Source: Microvirga sp. (GTDB taxonomy: Bacteria > Pseudomonadota > Alphaproteobacteria > Rhizobiales > Beijerinckiaceae). Taken from it: 36,170 nt of DNA. Made by a program: the position numbers and the translations under genes. The DNA lies in the NCBI RefSeq assembly GCF_014699075.1, contig NZ_JACXAB010000041.1, positions 1 through 36,170 of the forward strand, in the 5' to 3' direction. Below are positions 8,681 to 16,977 of the stretch, piece after piece (the first letter of the stretch is position 1; each line of letters starts with the position of its first letter). The notes under the pieces are model-generated. The model worked only from the letters and a program-made list of their open reading frames with translations, was not told where the DNA came from and made no database searches.

Positions 8681-8739
8681 TGGGGGGCTGGTCCTCCCTG
8701 GAACTTAAGCGCCTCTGCCGTGCGGGGCGCTTCTCTTTG
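8681..8739 (+). repeat. Copy 1 of a 59-base repeat with terminator
   Basis: The segment starts TGGGGGGCTGG, has CTCCCTGGAACT, then the stem AAGCGCC (8707-8713) with GGCGCTT (8726-8732) followed by CTCTTTG. Copy 2 at 30757-30817 has the same order and nearly the same stem. Loops differ in length, stems and flanks are conserved. Confidence 0.7.
8707..8738 (+). terminator. Rho-independent terminator
   Basis: AAGCGCC pairs with GGCGCTT around a 12-base loop; CTCTTT follows. It ends transcription from the 8277 gene or from the putative small RNA. Confidence 0.65.
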
Positions 8740-8823
8740 TCCAGAGTGTGGACGGCCACCTGAAGCAACTTCTGCTTTTTCTCTCAAGGCTGTGCCCTAG
8801 GTTAAGGACACCGTCACCAGTCC

Positions 8824-9537
8824 ATGAGAGAGGCCCGCCGCGTGCCCATACAGCGCCTGTTCGTCATCGCTCCGCCTGTGGCGCGCCTGATCCGGAAGGA
8901 GAGAGGAGGCGAGCGGGTGCTAGAGGGCTACTTCCCCGGGCAAACGCAACGCAGCACTTTCGTCCAGATCGAGGAGACCCGCAGCAGCCTGATCCTTGAG
9001 GCGGGTGCCGACGAGGCATCTGAGGAGCGGGCAGACCTGCCTCCGGCTCATGCGCAGGCCCTGCTAACGGTCAGCCAGGGTCAGGTGGAGTACGTGCGCA
9101 CCAGTCTCTCGATTGGCTCACACGAGATCCAGGTTCTTCACTTCGTCAGGCCCGGCCCGCTCGATTTAATGGCAGTGGCCAGCACCTCCGAGGGGGGCCA
9201 GGATTTGCATCCGCTGCCCTGGTTCGGGCCGGAGGTCAGCATTGAACCCGCTTATCAGCGCCGACGCCTGGCTCTTGAGGGCGCTTCAGAGTCTCCCGAG
9301 GTGGACGTCACCAATGCCGCTCTCAACAGCCTGCTTGACCTTCTTGAGGAACGGTTTGCAGCTTGGCCTCCGCAGCAAAGCGAAACAACAAGCGAGCCAG
9401 CAGCAGATGTCTCTCCACGCTCGGCTGCTCCTGTGCCCGTGCCAGAGAATGAAGCGGATGAGGACATCGATGATCTCGGCATTGAGGATGCGGTCATCCG
9501 CGAGCTGGCCCGCTCTCTGCAGCCGCGACAACGCTGA
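8824..9537 (+). CDS. CYTH-like domain protein, 237 aa
   Basis: The first 130 residues follow the order of strands seen in CYTH/triphosphate tunnel metalloenzyme-like domains: RLFVIAPPVARLIRKERGGE, then RVLEGYFPGQTQRSTFVQIE, LILEAGADE, EERADLPPAHAQALL (an E-x-R strand-helix unit), VEYVRTSL, HEIQVLHFV and LDLMAVAST. The usual EXEXK signature at the N-terminus is absent, so catalytic activity is doubtful. The family assignment is inference from layout, not from a signature motif. The C-terminal part (about 170-237) is Pro/Ser/Glu-rich, acidic and probably disordered. The ATG at 8824 has little ribosome-site support; an in-frame GTG a few codons in is an alternative. It is probably transcribed alone. 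Confidence 0.7.
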   Translation: MREARRVPIQRLFVIAPPVARLIRKERGGERVLEGYFPGQTQRSTFVQIEETRSSLILEAGADEASEERADLPPAHAQALLTVSQGQVEYVRTSLSIGSHEIQVLHFVRPGPLDLMAVASTSEGGQDLHPLPWFGPEVSIEPAYQRRRLALEGASESPEVDVTNAALNSLLDLLEERFAAWPPQQSETTSEPAADVSPRSAAPVPVPENEADEDIDDLGIEDAVIRELARSLQPRQR

Positions 9538-9697
9538 TGGATTAAGGAATGTCCGCTAGGGTCGGCGGTGTAGTCGACGTCTTGTCACAGTCGCTCGTTC
9601 TTACCCTGAAGCCTTGGTTAGACAGTTTTTTGGGAGCCTTGCTAAAGGGGCGCTGTGCTCAGATCGGATCCAACCCGCTGCCAGAGAGGGGAACGAG

Positions 9698-10000
9698 ATG
9701 TCCGACTGTTTGCACTGTGAGATCAATCAACTCGTGCAAGAGTGCTTTGAGCGCGGCGACACCGACCTCGCCGAGATAGCATCCATGTTGGTCGAGAGCC
9801 TCGCCGACCTGATCCTACTTGCGCCCGACAGCGACAGGTCCAATTTGATGGCGCATGCGCTCTCGGCCTTCGGGCAGATCTTCTTGGAAAAGGGCGGTGC
9901 AATCGACGGCAACTCCAACGCCACACATTATGGATCGGGGCTACCGAGGCTGCATGTTGCGGTAATCGCCAGTGAGGCTGATGTGTCTCCAGCCGAATAG
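9698..10000 (+). CDS. Hypothetical protein, 100 aa
   Basis: The start at 9698 follows GAGAGGGGAACGAG; the frame is open further upstream to 9614 but without a ribosome site. The protein begins MSDCLHCEINQLVQECFERG, with a CxxC pair at residues 4-7, and then an all-helical region (DLAEIASMLVESLADLILLA, LMAHALSAFGQIFLEKGGA). The C-terminal 25 residues look unstructured. No signal peptide. I recall similar small helical hypotheticals in this order but no function. Confidence 0.65.
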   Translation: MSDCLHCEINQLVQECFERGDTDLAEIASMLVESLADLILLAPDSDRSNLMAHALSAFGQIFLEKGGAIDGNSNATHYGSGLPRLHVAVIASEADVSPAE

Positions 10001-10246
10001 GGCGGTATGGGTGAGAAGCTCGTCCGTTATGATCCTTCTCTGATTTCTCAGGTGGAGGCCACTACCTGACGCATAGAGAGCGTGATCCAGTACATGATTG
10101 CTGCGATCGCCAAGTACAGCCCTGAGACCCTGTGCTCTGGTTCTCGAATGTCCGATCCGTGATGCGGCCTTGCTTCTGCGCAAAGATCGCTAGAGCGAGG
10201 GCACTTCCCATCTCTCGGAGCGCGCTTCCGGAAACTTCAATTTGTT

Positions 10247-11149
10247 TCAGCGCCGGGCTAGGGGGTCTTCCAAGCGATCAACATACTCGCGAAACTCACG
10301 CATGAACGTCACGGCCAGTGCAGAGGTCGAATGCTGACGTGATCGCAATGAAACGAAGCCGGAATCAATAAACGGCATGAATGGCTTCGCCACGATTCCT
10401 TTGTTCAGAAATTCAGCCGCCGAATAGGGATCGACCAAGCTGATCCCGCCGCCTTCTGCCACGAGCAGGCAAGCGATGTGGGACAAGGGGGTCTCAAGCG
10501 AAATCGTGCGTGGAACATCGGCGAGAGCCGTATCAATCCGGGATCGAAAAAAAGTTCCTGGTCCAATCCCCACGAAACGCTCGCCTCTGAGATCCGCTGG
10601 CTTGATGGATTGGCGCCGGGCCAACGGGTGGTCTTTCCGCATGACAGCAACGGCCGCGACCGGAATGGTCTCGATCTCGAGTCCGGCCCGGTCGAGCGGA
10701 CTATCCGCATAGCCAAAGTCGGCCTGACCGCTTGCGACTGCGTCGAGAACGAGATGCGAGGGAACCCCGCTGACAGTAAGATGGACATCCGGCCGCTGAA
10801 CCGAAAACCGGGCGGCAAAGCGGGTGAGAATGCTCCCGGCCAAGGCCGGCATCGCGGCGATCCGGAGCGAACCAGCAGTCTGCGCCCGAAGCGCCTGAGC
10901 GAACGCCCCAATCCGTGCCAATCCGACGAAGGACCGCTCGACCTCGTTGAGCAGCGCAGTCGCCTCCGCGGTCGGCACGACGTGGTTGCCGCGCCTCTCG
11001 AACAGGGTCAGGCCAGTCGATCCCTCCAAGCTTCGGATCAGACGGCTAACGGCCGGCTGGGTGACGAAGAGCGCCTCGGCAGCGCTCGTGATGCTGCCGG
11101 TGAGCATGACCGCACGGAACGCTTCTATCTGACGAGAACTAATTTCCAT
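10247..11149 (-). CDS. LysR-family regulator of the divergent operon, 300 aa
   Basis: The N-terminal winged helix-turn-helix is clear: RQIEAFRAVMLTGSITSAAE, then LFVTQPAVSRLIRSLEGSTG and LFERRGNHVVPT. The LysR substrate-binding domain follows from about residue 90 (GSLRIAAMPALAGSILTRF; the second subdomain begins near LVLDAVASGQADFGY). The ATG at 11149 is chosen because GGAG lies just upstream and the HTH then starts at residue 4; the frame stays open to 11266. It is divergent from the binding-protein gene at 11303, the classic arrangement for a LysR activator. Its effector is probably the substrate of that operon (an amino acid or opine), which is inference. Confidence 0.93.
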   Translation of the reverse strand: MEISSRQIEAFRAVMLTGSITSAAEALFVTQPAVSRLIRSLEGSTGLTLFERRGNHVVPTAEATALLNEVERSFVGLARIGAFAQALRAQTAGSLRIAAMPALAGSILTRFAARFSVQRPDVHLTVSGVPSHLVLDAVASGQADFGYADSPLDRAGLEIETIPVAAVAVMRKDHPLARRQSIKPADLRGERFVGIGPGTFFRSRIDTALADVPRTISLETPLSHIACLLVAEGGGISLVDPYSAAEFLNKGIVAKPFMPFIDSGFVSLRSRQHSTSALAVTFMREFREYVDRLEDPLARR

Positions 11150-11190
11150 AAGGCTCCAACGCGGCATAACTTCAAAACATGCCAGTCTAA

Positions 11191-11205
11191 TTAAATCTGA
11201 TTTGA
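11191..11205. promoter_or_regulatory. Candidate LysR operator
   Basis: TTAAATCTGATTTGA is an imperfect 15-bp inverted repeat (six of seven pairs match) in the 153-base divergent spacer. A second small inverted repeat, CTTATGGTAAG, lies at 11207-11217. LysR proteins bind partial palindromes in this position. Assignment rests on location and symmetry. Confidence 0.4.
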
Positions 11206-11302
11206 CCTTATGGTAAGAGCTGCCCGATTGTTGCGATGTCGCTTCAGCGGGCATGGAGCCGGCCACCGCGGGGACTAAAAGATCAAACGAGGGAATGAAG
11301 AC

Positions 11303-12139
11303 ATGAGCACGTTGAAAGTTCTAGGCGCCGTTTTCAGCTTGGCCGTCACAGCGAGTGGAGCAGTGGCGCAGGAGAAGACGGTCAAGATCGCCACGGAGGG
11401 CGCCTATGCTCCTTGGAACTTCACGAGCGCGGGCGGCAAGCTCGAAGGCTTCGAAATCGACCTCGCCAACGACCTGTGCAGCCGCATGAAGGTGAAGTGC
11501 GAGATTGTGGCCCAGGACTGGGATGGGATCATCCCGGCCCTCCAGGCCAAGAAATACGACGCCATCATGGCCGGCATGAGCATCACGCCGAAGCGCGAGG
11601 AGGTGATGAGCTTCTCCCGAGCCTATGCCCTTCCCATCAATACCTTCGCCGTTAATGCCACCGGAGATCTTGCCAAGATGCCGGGCGACGGCAAGAGGAT
11701 CAACCTGACAGCGGACGAGGCCACCGGCAAGGCCGCAATCGCCGCGATGGCACCGGCCCTGAAAGGCAAAACTGTTGGAGTTCAGGGATCCACAACGGCT
11801 TCGGCCTTCGCCGACCAGTACCTCAAAGGGCTGGTCGAGATCCGCGAATACAAAACCACCGAGCAGCACGACCTCGACCTCGTTGCTGGCCGCATCGATG
11901 CCATCTTGGCGAACATGACAGTTCTGACCGCGACAATCGCCAAACCAGAGATGAAAGATATGAAGCTCGCTGGTCCCACTCTCCTCGGCGGCCCCTTTGG
12001 GCCTGGCATCGGCGTCGGCATTCGCAAGGAGGACACGGACCTGAAGAAGAGGTTTGATGAGGCCATTGCAGCCGCCTCAGCTGACGGCGCGATCAAGGCG
12101 CTCAGCACGAAGTGGTTCAAGGTCGACATCGCGCCTTGA
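11303..12139 (+). CDS. Amino-acid/opine ABC substrate-binding protein, 278 aa
   Basis: A Sec signal peptide is visible (VLGAVFSLAVTASGAVAQ, cut probably after residue 22-23). The mature part is a family-3 binding protein (HisJ/ArgT/NocT/OccT type): VKIATEGAYAPWNFTSAGGK, LEGFEIDLANDLCSRM, DWDGIIPALQAKKYDAIMAG, MSITPKREEVMSFSRAYA, VGVQGSTTASAFADQYL, and DAILANMTVL. The two N-terminal blocks form the ligand pocket that binds the alpha-amino/carboxylate group. GAGGGAATGAAGAC precedes the ATG. No permease or ATPase gene is present in the operon. Presence with oxidase genes suggests an opine or unusual amino acid, as for Agrobacterium opine loci. Confidence 0.9.
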   Translation: MSTLKVLGAVFSLAVTASGAVAQEKTVKIATEGAYAPWNFTSAGGKLEGFEIDLANDLCSRMKVKCEIVAQDWDGIIPALQAKKYDAIMAGMSITPKREEVMSFSRAYALPINTFAVNATGDLAKMPGDGKRINLTADEATGKAAIAAMAPALKGKTVGVQGSTTASAFADQYLKGLVEIREYKTTEQHDLDLVAGRIDAILANMTVLTATIAKPEMKDMKLAGPTLLGGPFGPGIGVGIRKEDTDLKKRFDEAIAAASADGAIKALSTKWFKVDIAP

Positions 12140-12209
12140 GCCCAAGATCCAGATCCATCGTAACGGAGGGGCGGCCTAGGCACGCCTTGCCTTTGGCGAA
12201 CACGACAGC

Positions 12210-13343
12210 ATGACCCATCATCGATCAGACCAAGAGCCCGATTTCGCCATCGTTGGCGGAGGCCTCATGGGAGCCTGCGTGGCATGGGGGCTCGCACGGC
12301 AGGGGTCGCGGGTCTGCATCCTGGACGAGGGCGACATCGCCCTGCGGGCCTCGCGGGCGAACTTCGCCCTCATCTGGGTGCAGGGCAAGGGAATTGGCTT
12401 TCCAACCTATGCGGCCTGGACGAAGGCCGCGGCGGAGGCTTGGCCCCGGCTGGCCGCGGAGCTCCGATGCGAGACGGGCATCAATGTCGGCCTCGATCAG
12501 CCGGGCGGGTTCACGCTCTGTCTGTCGGACCGCGAACTGCAGGCAAATGTCGACATGATGGTGCGCCTGCACAACCAGCCCGATACCGTGACCTACTCTT
12601 ATGAAGTTCTGGACCATACACAGACGAAGGCCCGGCTTCCGGCCATAGGGCCCGATGTGAGCGGGTCGATCTATTGTCCCCTCGATGGGCATGTGAACTC
12701 CCTGCGCCTGTTCCGGGCCCTGCACACCGCGCTGAAGGCACGCAGCGTTGATTACCGGGCAGATCATGCGGTCACCGCAATCGAACCGCGTGCCGGTGGC
12801 TTTGCGCTGACGGGAGCCTGGGGCGAGATCAGGACTCCAAAAGTCGTTCTCGCAGCAGGACTCGGCAATGCGCGGCTGGCGCCGATGGTGGGGCTCGAGG
12901 CTCCGATGAAGCCGAGCCGCGGACAGATCATTGTCACGGAGAAGGCCGCTCCTTTCCTGCGCTATCCCGTCGTCACGGTTCGTCAGACCGACGAGGGTGG
13001 CGTCATGATCGGCGACAGTGAGGAGGCCGATGGCACAAGCCTCAGGATCGACCATTCCATCTCCTCCGTTATGGCTGACAGGGCCATCCGGATGTTCCCT
13101 CTGCTTGGTGACCTGAATGTCGTCAGGACCTGGACGGCCTTCCGCGTCATGACGCCGGACGGCTCGCCTGTTTACGAGCAATCGGAGACCTGCCCCGGCG
13201 CCTTTGTCGCCATGGCACATTCGGGCGTTACCTTGGCTCCTCAGCATGCCTTCTCGCTGGCGGACTACATCGCCACAGGGACGATCCCGAAGGAAGCTGC
13301 TGCCTTCTCGACCAGGAGGTTCCGTGTTCCGGCGTCTGTCTGA
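12210..13343 (+). CDS. FAD oxidoreductase, opine oxidase B/HcnC-like subunit, 377 aa
   Basis: This is a DAO-family flavoprotein with the N-terminal dinucleotide motif FAIVGGGLMGACVAWGLARQ (residues 11-30). Later landmarks are PLDGHVNSLRLFRAL, VVLAAGLGNARLAPM (second FAD-contact block) and the C-terminal SGVTLAPQHAF. The length and these blocks fit the beta subunit of opine oxidase (OoxB), HcnC and D-hydroxyproline dehydrogenase, all of which oxidise the C-N bond of an amino acid derivative. Its stop overlaps the start region of the 2Fe-2S gene at 13324. There is no strong ribosome site before the ATG. Which substrate it takes cannot be told from sequence. Confidence 0.9.
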   Translation: MTHHRSDQEPDFAIVGGGLMGACVAWGLARQGSRVCILDEGDIALRASRANFALIWVQGKGIGFPTYAAWTKAAAEAWPRLAAELRCETGINVGLDQPGGFTLCLSDRELQANVDMMVRLHNQPDTVTYSYEVLDHTQTKARLPAIGPDVSGSIYCPLDGHVNSLRLFRALHTALKARSVDYRADHAVTAIEPRAGGFALTGAWGEIRTPKVVLAAGLGNARLAPMVGLEAPMKPSRGQIIVTEKAAPFLRYPVVTVRQTDEGGVMIGDSEEADGTSLRIDHSISSVMADRAIRMFPLLGDLNVVRTWTAFRVMTPDGSPVYEQSETCPGAFVAMAHSGVTLAPQHAFSLADYIATGTIPKEAAAFSTRRFRVPASV

Positions 13344-13632
13344 TCACGCTTCGAGCGAAGTCACCTTCACCTTCGACGGGCTGCCAGTTACGGCGTCTGC
13401 AGGCGACAGCGTCGCCGCGGCGCTGCTGGCGGCAGGCGTCCGCGCCTGCCGCACGACACCTGTCTCGGGGGCACCGCGGGGACCCTATTGCATGATGGGC
13501 GTGTGCTTCGAGTGCCTGGTCAGGATTGACGGGATGGACAACTGCCAGGGATGTCTCGTGACGGTGCAGGAGGGAATGAAAGTGGAGAGCCAGCGCGGTT
13601 CGCCCACTCTGGCAACGGAGCCTGCCCAATGA
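13324..13632 (+). CDS. 2Fe-2S small subunit, HcnA-like, 102 aa
   Basis: A GTG at 13324 directly after AGGAGG TTCC is the start; it overlaps the upstream gene by 20 bases. The protein begins FRRLSDHASSEVTFTFDG and has the small-subunit ferredoxin pattern: TASAGDSVAAALLAAGVRA, then RGPYCMMGVCFECLVRIDG and a Cys in NCQGC. The spacing C-x4-C-x2-C followed by a distal Cys matches HcnA and the gamma subunit of D-hydroxyproline dehydrogenase. It would carry electrons from the flavin subunits. An extra Cys sits next to the distal one (NCQGC), so I cannot be sure which is the ligand. It overlaps the next gene by ATGA. Confidence 0.9.
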   Translation: MFRRLSDHASSEVTFTFDGLPVTASAGDSVAAALLAAGVRACRTTPVSGAPRGPYCMMGVCFECLVRIDGMDNCQGCLVTVQEGMKVESQRGSPTLATEPAQ

Positions 13633-15155
13633 CAGAGGGTATACTCAGAAGAGAACGCGGGATAGCGGATCTCGCTGATGAATACGACGTGATCGTCGTC
13701 GGGGCAGGGCCGGCAGGTTTGTCGGCGGCAACGACGCTTGCCGAGGCCAAGGCACGGACGCTCCTCGTCGACGAGAACCAGACACCCGGCGGCCAGATCT
13801 ATCGTGCCGTCACCCTGGCGCAGCCGGTGGACCGGCAGAGACTGGGCGAGGAATACTGGCGCGGGCGGATCATCGCCGAGGATTTTCTCCGTTCGGCGGC
13901 TGAGTATGCGCCGGCCGCGAGCGCCTGGAGCATTCAGCCCTTGCAGAACGAGGTTGGACGAACCATCGGCCACGAGGTTGGGCTCTCATCCAACGGCATG
14001 GCGCGTCTCATCCGAGCCAGGCAGGTGGTGCTTGCCACGGGAGCCTTGGAGCGCCCCTTCCCGATACCGGGTTGGACCCTTCCTGGCGTCATGACCGCGG
14101 GAGCCGCCCAGATTGCCCTCAAGACATCGACCCTCGTCCCGAGCGGAAAGGTTGTGATCGCGGGAACGGGTCCGCTTCTCTATCTCCTTGCGGCGCAGTT
14201 GATCGAAGCGGGGGCAACGGTGTCGGCCGTTCTCGACACGACGCCAAGGGAGAACTGGCTTCGAGCCTTTCGCCATGCCCCGGGCTTTCTGGTCTCGCCT
14301 TATCTGGCCAAGGGACTGAGGCTGCTCGGAACGGTGCAGCGTCGCACCCGGGTTATCCGATGGGTTTCCGCATTGGCGGCGGAAGGTGAGGGGGGATTGA
14401 GAGAAGTCACTTGGAGGACCGACGGCCGCGAGCACCGGATGCCTGCGGATCTCCTCTTACTCCACCAAGGCGTGGTCCCCAACGTCAATTTCTCGAATGC
14501 CGCTGGCTGCGCTCACGAATGGGACAAGACCCAGCTCACGTTCCGCCCCCGAGTCGACGAATGGTCTGCGAGCTCGGTTGTCGGTCTTTCTCTTGCAGGC
14601 GATGGGACCGGCATCGGAGGTGCCGAGGCCGCAGCGATCCAGGGGCGTATCGCAGGGCTGGGCTGCGCCTCCCAACTCGGCCTCATCGCACCGGCGGAGC
14701 GTGATCGATCTGCCGTTCCGCTCCGGAATTCCCTCGCACGGGCCATGCGCGGCAGGCGGTTTCTGGATGAGCTGTACCGGCCCGGCAAGGCGTTCCGGGT
14801 GCCACAAGACTCAGACACCATCGTGTGCCGCTGCGAAGAGATTTCAGTCGGGCAGATCCGAGCGTCGGTGAACGCTGGGGCAGGCGGTCCGAACCAGATG
14901 AAGGTGTTCCTCCGGTGCGGCATGGGCCCGTGCCAGGGCAGGCTCTGCGGGCTGACCGTGACCGAACTGATCGCAGACGAGCGCAGCAGGCATCCATCGG
15001 AGATCGGATATTACCGGCTGCGGTTCCCGATCAAGCCATTGAAGCTGCGCGAACTCGCTGCCCTGCCGCAAACAGAAACAGCGAAAGTCGCCGTTCTGGC
15101 CGACCTCGCCGATACACACCATTCCGCAGACTTGAACGAAAGGAAGCCTCAGTGA
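13629..15155 (+). CDS. NAD(P)/FAD oxidoreductase with BFD-like domain, OoxA/HcnB-like, 508 aa
   Basis: The ATG at 13629 overlaps the upstream stop (ATGA). FAD site: DVIVVGAGPAGLSAATTLAE (residues 17-36), then DENQTPGGQIYRAV. A second nucleotide-binding block is KVVIAGTGPLLYLLAAQLIE (about residue 175). The C-terminal domain (about 395-450) has a BFD-like 2Fe-2S pattern: VCRCEEISVGQI and RCGMGPCQGRLCG (C-x-C and C-x4-C-x3-C). This is the alpha subunit of opine oxidase, HcnABC and D-hydroxyproline dehydrogenase complexes. With the genes at 12210 and 13324 it makes a complete three-subunit set, in the order beta, gamma, alpha. Confidence 0.92.
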   Translation: MTEGILRRERGIADLADEYDVIVVGAGPAGLSAATTLAEAKARTLLVDENQTPGGQIYRAVTLAQPVDRQRLGEEYWRGRIIAEDFLRSAAEYAPAASAWSIQPLQNEVGRTIGHEVGLSSNGMARLIRARQVVLATGALERPFPIPGWTLPGVMTAGAAQIALKTSTLVPSGKVVIAGTGPLLYLLAAQLIEAGATVSAVLDTTPRENWLRAFRHAPGFLVSPYLAKGLRLLGTVQRRTRVIRWVSALAAEGEGGLREVTWRTDGREHRMPADLLLLHQGVVPNVNFSNAAGCAHEWDKTQLTFRPRVDEWSASSVVGLSLAGDGTGIGGAEAAAIQGRIAGLGCASQLGLIAPAERDRSAVPLRNSLARAMRGRRFLDELYRPGKAFRVPQDSDTIVCRCEEISVGQIRASVNAGAGGPNQMKVFLRCGMGPCQGRLCGLTVTELIADERSRHPSEIGYYRLRFPIKPLKLRELAALPQTETAKVAVLADLADTHHSADLNERKPQ

Positions 15156-15496
15156 CGGAACGCCATATACAAACGCCAATCATGCATCGTGTTGTCGTGC
15201 ACAACGACCTGGTCTTTGTCGGTGGAACCGTCGCAGACGATCTATCGGTCGGACTGGAAGGGCAGACCGAACAAATCCTCACCAAGTTCAACCAGTACCT
15301 GAGCGCCGTTGGCACGGACAAATCCCGCTTGCTTTCCGCGACGATCTTCCTGACGGATCTCAGCCGCAAGCCGGAGATGGATGCCGCCTGGAAGCGGTGG
15401 CTGGCTCCCAAGGACTTTCCGGCCCGCGCCACAGTTGGTGTTGCGGATCTTGGCGAAGATACCCTTGTCGAGATTATCATCACGGCAGCACGCTGA
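15152..15496 (+). CDS. RidA/YjgF-family protein, 114 aa
   Basis: A GTG at 15152 overlaps the upstream TGA (GTGA), with AAGGAAGCC as ribosome site. The fold signature is present: VVVHNDLVFVGGTVADD, QTEQILTKFNQYLSAVGTDK, ATIFLTDLSRKPEMD, and PARATVGVADLGEDTLVEII with an Arg where RidA enzymes bind the carboxylate. RidA proteins hydrolyse reactive enamine/imine intermediates. Placed last in an operon for flavin-dependent C-N oxidation, it probably clears the imine product; that is inference. It is the last gene before the terminator at 15556. Confidence 0.9.
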   Translation: MTERHIQTPIMHRVVVHNDLVFVGGTVADDLSVGLEGQTEQILTKFNQYLSAVGTDKSRLLSATIFLTDLSRKPEMDAAWKRWLAPKDFPARATVGVADLGEDTLVEIIITAAR

Positions 15497-15555
15497 AACA
15501 GAATCGAGACCCTACTTGAACGACACTCTCAACGGGGCGACAAACTCCGAACTAC

Positions 15556-15586
15556 GGGCCGCTGATCGCCAGCGGCCCTTTGTTTT
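15556..15586 (+). terminator. Rho-independent terminator of the oxidase operon
   Basis: GGGCCGCT (15556-15563) pairs perfectly with AGCGGCCC (15571-15578) around a seven-base loop and is followed by TTTGTTTT. It lies 60 bases after the RidA stop. Confidence 0.9.
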
Positions 15587-15984
15587 GATCGAACTTTGCG
15601 CCCGCCTAGGCTCCGAACGCCTCGCAGCGTGCTTCCTACACGGCAGTTTGTCGGGAATTCTCAGCCTGCTAGAGAGGATGCAGCGATAGGTTCCAACGTT
15701 AGCGGTTTCGAAGTGTGTTGCTCAACGATGAGCCCGCTGAACCGGAGGAATTCAACGAGCTTTCAACATGATCAAACTTCAAAAGCTGACGTCTTGTGTT
15801 GCACACAGACGAACGCCCGCCTTGTTGCTTCATTCTACAGACAGCAACAGCGCCTATGGCAGGCTTGGTATGGCCTTCGATGTGCTGTCTAAAGGCATTC
15901 AGCGATTCGAAAAGCAAAACCGGTAAAACCGCACTGCCGTTCCATAATGTTTGTTCGAGGAAATTTTCCTTTAGGCGCAAAGTT
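15587..15984. other. Gene-poor spacer before the IS cluster
   Basis: About 400 bases with lower GC than its neighbours. Both strands carry short frames, none with a ribosome site or family signature. I see no gene here. It ends at the probable outer end of the ISNCY fragment. Confidence 0.5.
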
Positions 15985-16165
15985 AAATTGTCAGCACTGA
16001 GCAAAGTCAAAATTTCAGTCTCCTGCCCTCTGGGACCGAGGCATGGAGGCGGCGGATCAGATGAGCGTGGTGCTGATGAGCAAACGAGAACTCAACCGGA
16101 TCGACATCCTGGCGCGCCTGGAGAGCGGCCGCCTCACCCCGGCGAGGCCGCCGAACTGCTGCGGG
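15985..16165 (+). pseudogene. 5' fragment of an ISNCY-type transposase
   Basis: From about 16061 the frame reads MSVVLMSKRELNRIDILARL, then ESGRLTP, followed after a one-base shift near 16135 by GEAAELLRG. This is the start of the N-terminal helix-turn-helix of ISNCY transposases (SKREL..R...L..). The rest of the gene is missing: it stops at the left end of the IS6-family element at 16166. The upstream TTGTCAGCACTGAGC (about 15988) may belong to the element's terminal repeat. Ends are approximate. Confidence 0.6.
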
Positions 16166-16977
16166 GGTGATGTCACGATAACTCTTGATCAGGACCTCTG
16201 ACTTAAGAGCCAGGATATGACCAATCCCGTAAGCTACAAACGCCATCGGTTCCCGTCTCATATCATCGCTCATACGGTCTGGTTGTACTTCCGTTTCCCA
16301 CTGAGCTTGCGGCTGGTCGAGGAGATGCTGCTCGAGCGTGGTATCGTCATCTCCTATGAAACGGTCCGCCGATGGGCCCTGAAGTTCGGACCAGACTATG
16401 CCCGCCGCCTCAAACGCAAGAGGCCGAGCCGACGCGATGTTTGGCATCTCGATGAAGTCGTGGTCACGATCTCCGGGCAGAGGCACTGGCTCTGGCGAGT
16501 TGTCGACCAGGATGGCTATGTGCTCGACGAGATCGTCCACACGCGGCGCAACACCAAGGCGGCCAAGCGCGTGCTGAGACGCCTCGTGGAAAAAGCAGGG
16601 CTGCCCTCCGCGACGGATGATCACCGACAAACTCGGTTCCTACGCTGCCGCCCACCGCAAGATCATGCCAGCGGTGGAGCACCGTTCGCATAAGCGGCTT
16701 AACAATCGTGCGGAGAATTCGCACCTGCCGCTGCGCCGGCGAGAGCGGGCGATGCAGGGCTTTCGATCGTTGGGAGGGCTACAGAGGTTCACTCTGTCTT
16801 CTCCGCCGTCCGCAATCTCTTCGTCCCACCTCGTTCCCGCCGCTCCGCTCTTGCAACTCATCTTCACCGCCTCCACGCCAACGCGGCGTGGAAGTCCGCG
16901 ACCTGCGTTGCCGCGTGAACCCGTCAGGTGACCACCGTTGCCTCGATGCGTCCAATATTAGTTAATGTGACAGCACC
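16166..16977 (+). mobile_element. IS6-family element, 812 bp, inactive
   Basis: Left end GGTGATGTCACGATAACT (16166-16183) and right end, read inward on the minus strand, GGTGCTGTCACATTAACT (16977-16960) match at 15 of 18 positions. The length, 812 bp, equals that of the second IS6-family copy at 27919. The transposase inside is frameshifted. The exact 8-base flanks are not identical. It sits 40 bases beyond the stop of the aldehyde dehydrogenase gene. Confidence 0.75.
16217..16918 (+). pseudogene. IS6-family transposase with two frameshifts
   Basis: Three frames together give a full IS6 transposase. Frame 1 (16217 to about 16605): HRFPSHIIAHTVWLYFRFPL, RLVEEMLLERGIVISYETVR, WHLDEVVVTISGQRHWLWR (first catalytic Asp), VVDQDG. 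Frame 2 (about 16612-16788): MITDKLGSYAAAHRKIMPAV (second Asp), NNRAENSHLPLRRRERAM (catalytic Glu). Frame 3 (about 16789-16918): SVFSAVRNLF to the stop TGA. The first shift looks like one extra base near 16605, the second like one missing base near 16787. It is only moderately similar to the copy at 27972, so it is a different family member. Confidence 0.88.

Larger units (their letters stand above)
8556..8740 (+). ncRNA. Possible small RNA ending in a repeated terminator
   Basis: This spacer contains a hairpin around TGTGCTCATTTCGGCACA (about 8612-8629) and ends with a strong terminator (8707-8732 plus CTCTTTG). Just before the terminator lies GGTCCTCCCTGG, which holds CCTCC, complementary to ribosome-binding sites. 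The last 59 bases recur near 30.76 kb in an otherwise unrelated spacer. A small RNA gene is a reasonable reading, but no promoter is clear and a plain 3' UTR is possible. Confidence 0.35.
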
